Below are positions 60,685 to 64,000 of a DNA stretch of 64,000 nt, in pieces (positions within the stretch are counted from its first letter, which is position 1; each line of letters starts with the position of its first letter). The notes under the pieces are model-generated. The model worked only from the letters and a program-made list of their open reading frames with translations. It was not told the DNA's origin and did no database searches. The DNA is taken from NCBI GenBank assembly GCA_019873625.1, contig JAIOAW010000001.1:186001-250000 (forward strand). Direction: 5' to 3'. The translations under genes were made by a program, and so were the position numbers. The DNA is from Chloroflexota bacterium (GTDB lineage Bacteria; Chloroflexota; Anaerolineae; UBA1429).

Positions 60685-61296
60685 ATGTACATCGGACGGT
60701 TTGTCGTCATAGGCCGCACGGCCCAGGGGGCGTGGTATTTGGGTTACCGCGTCTCCTCGCGATCCTTCCCCAACCGTAAGATCGTCACCCGAGCCGACCG
60801 GGCTATGGTGGTGCCCACGGCAGACGCCGCGCCCACCGATAACCCCTACATTTCCTACAACTGCCTGCGCACCTGCGAGGGCGCCCTCGTAGTGGCCAAT
60901 GGCAGCCATGTGGACCCCATCATCGAAAAGATCGCCCACGGCTACCCCGTGCGAGATGCCCTGGCCCTCGGCCTCCTCGCTATGGATTACGAGCATGACC
61001 AATATAACACGCCGCGCATCGCCGCCGCCTTCGACCGGCGCACCGAGGCGGGCTATCTGGGCATCGTGGGCGAGGGGTACCTCCTCGTCCGCCGGATGAC
61101 GCCCCTCTCCGGTCAGGCCTACCTCCTGGCCACCTACGAACTCACCGAACCCACGCCCATCGCCCTTCCCGGCGAGACGGTGGAGGCCCTTTGCCAGGCG
61201 CTTTTCGAGTGCGAATATGAGCACCCCGTCGCCGCCCTGGCGGCGATGCCCACGCCCAGCGGCCTTTCGCTGGCCGCCCGATCGGCCCGCGAATAA
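60685..61296 (+). CDS. Archaeal-type IMP cyclohydrolase (PurO-like)
   Basis: A 203-residue protein strongly resembling archaeal PurO, which closes the ring of FAICAR to give IMP using an Ntn-hydrolase-like fold. The family wording is visible: YIGRFVVIGRT, YRVSSRSFPNR (about residues 21-31), NPYISYNCLR, VVANGSHVD, IAHGYPVRDAL, MDYEHDQYNTPRI. Bacteria normally use the unrelated PurH. No purine gene is adjacent; the neighbours are two UROD-family genes and a GH38 gene. It may replace the PurH cyclohydrolase or have been recruited to another reaction. AAAGGAG precedes the ATG. Confidence 0.85.
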   Translation: MYIGRFVVIGRTAQGAWYLGYRVSSRSFPNRKIVTRADRAMVVPTADAAPTDNPYISYNCLRTCEGALVVANGSHVDPIIEKIAHGYPVRDALALGLLAMDYEHDQYNTPRIAAAFDRRTEAGYLGIVGEGYLLVRRMTPLSGQAYLLATYELTEPTPIALPGETVEALCQALFECEYEHPVAALAAMPTPSGLSLAARSARE

Positions 61297-61310
61297 GAGG
61301 AGAGCAACGT

Positions 61311-62351
61311 ATGGCGCTCACGCAAAAAGAACGGGTCATCGCGCAGATTCAGCACCGCGAGACGGATCATATCCCCTATACCCTCGCCTTTGAGGGGGAT
61401 GTGGCCGAGCGGTTGGATGGATACTATGGCACGCCCACCTGGCGAGACCGGCTCGATAACGCCATCCGGAGCGTGCCTACGCCGCCCTTTGGCCTGCCCA
61501 CGAGCGATACGGAGCGCTACGTGGTGGACCTTTACGGCACCCGCTGGCAGGTGGATCGCCGCCCCGCGCACCTCGTCGAGGCGCCCCTGCGCGAGCCGGA
61601 CCTCTCAAAATTCACGTTCCCCGACCCCAATCTCTATTTCGACGACGCCTGGCGAGAGATGGCCCTGCACGCCATCGAAGATCGCCCCGACCACTTTTGG
61701 GTGGCCGGCTATGGCTTTGGCCTATTCGAGCGTACCTGGACGTTGCGCGGCTTCACCGAGGCCCTGGCCGATGCAGCCGGCGACCCCGGCTTTTATGACG
61801 CCCTCGTCGAGGCCATCGCCGAGCACCAATTGGCCATCATCGAGCACCTCCTCACACTCCCCATAGATGGCATTATGGGGTCGGACGATTGGGGCTACCA
61901 GCAGGGCGTCCTTTTAGGGCCCAAGTTGTGGCGCAAGTATCTCAAGCCGCGCCTGGCGCGCATCTATGAGCGCATCCATGCCGCCGGAAAATACACCTTG
62001 AGCCACTGCTGCGGGAGCGTGGCGGATATCCTGCCCGACCTCATCGAGATCGGCCTGGACGTGTTGGAAAGCGTCCAGCCCGAGGCGCGGGGGATGAACC
62101 CCTATGAACTCAAACGCGCCTTTGGCGACCAGATCACCTTCTGGGGTGGGTTGGGGTCGCAATCCACCATCCCCTTTGGCACGCCCGAGGAGATCAAGGC
62201 CGAGGTCAAGCGCCTTTGCCGCGAGATGGGCTGCGGCGGCGGGTACATCCTCGCGCCGGCCAAGGCGCTCCAGCCCGAAACGCCCACCGAGAACGCCGCC
62301 GCCGTGGTCGAGGCCTTCTTGGCCGAGGCCGGCATCATCTGGCCCGCATAA
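61311..62351 (+). CDS. Uroporphyrinogen-decarboxylase-family protein, HxC form
   Basis: A 346-residue paralogue of the gene at 59597. It opens LTQKERVIAQIQHRETDHIPY and keeps a methyltransferase-like zinc site as SHCCGSV (HxC), but the late cysteine position reads LAPAKALQP. No HemE signature. It lies 14 bases after the PurO-like gene with GAGGAG upstream. The pairing of two diverged UROD-family proteins around PurO suggests a common pathway of unknown chemistry. Confidence 0.85.
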   Translation: MALTQKERVIAQIQHRETDHIPYTLAFEGDVAERLDGYYGTPTWRDRLDNAIRSVPTPPFGLPTSDTERYVVDLYGTRWQVDRRPAHLVEAPLREPDLSKFTFPDPNLYFDDAWREMALHAIEDRPDHFWVAGYGFGLFERTWTLRGFTEALADAAGDPGFYDALVEAIAEHQLAIIEHLLTLPIDGIMGSDDWGYQQGVLLGPKLWRKYLKPRLARIYERIHAAGKYTLSHCCGSVADILPDLIEIGLDVLESVQPEARGMNPYELKRAFGDQITFWGGLGSQSTIPFGTPEEIKAEVKRLCREMGCGGGYILAPAKALQPETPTENAAAVVEAFLAEAGIIWPA

Positions 62352-62372
62352 CGCCGAACGAAGGAGCCGAGG

Positions 62373-64000
62373 ATGGGAACGCGCCGCCTGCATTACGTGC
62401 TCAGCACCCATTGGGATCGCGAGTGGTACCAAACCTTTCAAGACTACCGCTATCGCCTAGTGCACCTGTTGGATCGCGTCTTTGAGGGGTTGGCTTCGGG
62501 CGAATTGGCCGGCCCCTTTACCACGGATGGGCAGGCCATCATCTTGGAAGATTACCTAGAGGTGCGCCCCGAGCGCCGCGAGGAGGTTTGCCAACTCGCC
62601 CGCGAGGGGAAACTCGTCATCGGCCCCTGGTACGTTATGCCCGATGAGTTCCTCGTCTCCGGCGAGGCGCTCATCCGCAACCTGCGCCTAGGGCGCCAAG
62701 TGGCGCGATCGTTCGGCGCCGAGCCTTCCAATGCCGGGTTCGTGTGCGATATTTTTGGCCATACGAGCCAACTCCCCCAGATTTTGGCGGGGTTCGGCAT
62801 TCGGGGCGCCTTCATCTGGCGCGGCTGCAACGTGACGGAAAAGCGCCAACTCCTATGGCGCGGCGCCGATGGGACCGTTCTACCCGCCTACCGCTTCGGC
62901 CGGCGGGGCTATTGCAGTTATGCCTTTTCGGTGCGGCACGCCTTTACCCCAGGGCGCCTCTTTGACCCCGAAGAGGCTGACCAGGACCTCTTTACGTACA
63001 TTCAAGAGGAACTCGCTGCCACCGATACGGATGCTGTGCTCCTCTTTGACGGGGGTGACCACCAAGAGTGGGATCGCGACGTGTACAACGTCCTCAAACG
63101 GCGCATCGCCCTCCCTTATGAGGAGGGGATGGAGATCGTGCACTCTTCGCTCGATGCCTACCTCGAGGAGATGCTCGCCCAGGTGGAGCGCCTCCAAACC
63201 CAGGTGGAGGGCGAACTGCGCGAGCCGGGCCGCGAGCCGCTCCCCTTTGACAGCCAGTGGCTCATCCCCGGCGTCCTTTCCAGCCGGGTTTGGATCAAAC
63301 AGGCCAACGCGGCCTGCCAGGCGCTCCTGTGCCACTGGGCCGAGCCGATGGCCTCCCTCGCGGCTTGCGCCCTGGGCCGCGAATACCCCCAGGGGTTCTT
63401 GAACGTAGCCTGGCGCTGGCTCTTGCAGAACCACCCGCATGATTCCATCTGTGGCTGCAGCATCGATGCCGTTCACGAGGATATGACATTCCGCTTTGCC
63501 CAATGCCAGCGCATCGGCGAGCGCCTCACCACCGAGGCCACGCGCCAACTGGCCGCCTACGTCGCGGGCGACGTGGGGCCGTGCGAACTGCGCGTCGTCG
63601 TCTTCAATCCCCTGCCCTACCCCTGGGAAGGGACGACCGAACTGACCCTGGGCATTCCCCCCGATTGGAACACCTTCAACGAGTTCTTTGGCTATGAGCC
63701 GAAACCGGCCTTCCGCATCTATGATGAGGAGGGGCGCGAAATCCCTTACCAGCGGTTGGCGCAGGCCAACCGCCGCAGCCGCTTTCGCACCTACCGGGTG
63801 CGCTTCCCCGAGCATTATACGACGAACGACGTCCGCGTGAGCCTGCCCCTCTCCTTGCCGCCGATGGGCTACGCCACGCTCACCGTGCGCGAAGGTGAAC
63901 CGGGCCTGCCCACGCGCCACCCGGAGGCGCCGGGCTTGGCCACGAGCGAACGTTCTATGGCGAATGAGAACCTCGAGGTAACCATCGAGGAGAATGGCTC
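62373..64000 (+). CDS. GH38 alpha-mannosidase (3' partial)
   Basis: The frame runs off the window after 542 codons. The N-terminal catalytic domain has the zinc ligands His13 and Asp15 (STHWDREW), the nucleophile Asp126 (VCDIFGHTSQ) and the later HDSICGCSID motif; a beta-rich domain follows. Family 38 enzymes remove alpha-linked mannose, and some bacterial members act on short mannosides or mannosylglycerate. No signal peptide. AAGGAG lies 7 bases before the ATG at 62373. Fourth visible gene of the operon. Confidence 0.93.
   Translation, partial: MGTRRLHYVLSTHWDREWYQTFQDYRYRLVHLLDRVFEGLASGELAGPFTTDGQAIILEDYLEVRPERREEVCQLAREGKLVIGPWYVMPDEFLVSGEALIRNLRLGRQVARSFGAEPSNAGFVCDIFGHTSQLPQILAGFGIRGAFIWRGCNVTEKRQLLWRGADGTVLPAYRFGRRGYCSYAFSVRHAFTPGRLFDPEEADQDLFTYIQEELAATDTDAVLLFDGGDHQEWDRDVYNVLKRRIALPYEEGMEIVHSSLDAYLEEMLAQVERLQTQVEGELREPGREPLPFDSQWLIPGVLSSRVWIKQANAACQALLCHWAEPMASLAACALGREYPQGFLNVAWRWLLQNHPHDSICGCSIDAVHEDMTFRFAQCQRIGERLTTEATRQLAAYVAGDVGPCELRVVVFNPLPYPWEGTTELTLGIPPDWNTFNEFFGYEPKPAFRIYDEEGREIPYQRLAQANRRSRFRTYRVRFPEHYTTNDVRVSLPLSLPPMGYATLTVREGEPGLPTRHPEAPGLATSERSMANENLEVTIEENG

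Overview
The window is a GC-rich, densely coded bacterial chromosome segment with about 52 protein genes, two tRNA genes and short intergenic gaps. There is no rRNA, CRISPR array, prophage or insertion sequence. No taxonomic marker lies inside. The gene set suggests a thermophilic member of the Chloroflexota (Anaerolineae-like): a GH57 glucan branching enzyme, a two-domain protein disulfide oxidoreductase, a YacL-type PIN/TRAM protein, a SpoIID-domain exported protein and secreted proteins with 'LWLPLI'-like C-termini. The phylum is an inference.

Layout. 1-4.5 kb: the end of a coiled-coil protein gene, then a minus-strand operon pfkA / tandem RNase H / CDP-alcohol phosphatidyltransferase / lysophospholipid acyltransferase. 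4.5-13.7 kb (plus): DUF58 and transglutaminase genes sharing ATGA, uvrB, a radical-SAM activase, an alpha/beta hydrolase lacking its nucleophile and a UROD-family protein. 13.6-16.6 kb (minus): an exported lipoprotein with PNxDG repeats and two GT2 glycosyltransferases. 16.8-23.9 kb (plus): an APH-type kinase, GH57 enzyme, GntR/LacI-type regulator, Eis-type acetyltransferase and secreted subtilase. 23.9-31.1 kb (minus): GH172, a 14-repeat LVIVD protein of lower GC, then a block matching the Firmicutes yacL-gltX-cysS-rlmB neighbourhood in which gltX is reduced to its anticodon-binding domain. 31.3-40.3 kb: an MBL hydrolase, DAHP synthase, rplU-rpmA-rpmE, tdk-yqhQ-malic enzyme, a GH2 enzyme and the disulfide oxidoreductase. 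40.5-48.8 kb (plus): glucan phosphorylase, two tRNA-Ala genes, leuS behind an attenuator leader, yraN-miaA and a FecR-LysM protein. 48.7-53.5 kb (minus): SpoIID-domain protein, endonuclease V and an alkaline-phosphatase-superfamily protein. 53.6-64 kb: a PotDBCA-type importer and a GH4 glycosidase on the minus strand, then a plus-strand operon UROD-like / archaeal-type PurO / UROD-like / GH38.

How the genes work together. PfkA, the GH57 branching enzyme, glucan phosphorylase and malic enzyme fit a glycogen-storing heterotroph. GH2, GH172, GH4, GH38 and the importer indicate carbohydrate scavenging. Exported proteins are either lipoproteins (PNxDG protein, PotD), membrane-anchored (FecR-LysM), or carry a short C-terminal tail ending around L-P-[LA]-I (subtilase, LVIVD protein, SpoIID protein). 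That tail is the best candidate here for an undescribed export or anchoring system. Other standout items are the gltX relic, the bacterial PurO outside any purine cluster, an RNase HI with an inactivated second copy, and families of intergenic palindromes.

Promoters are recurrently TTGACA-like, 16-18 bases, then TATAAT or TAGAAT. All calls come from reading the sequence; no database search was run.
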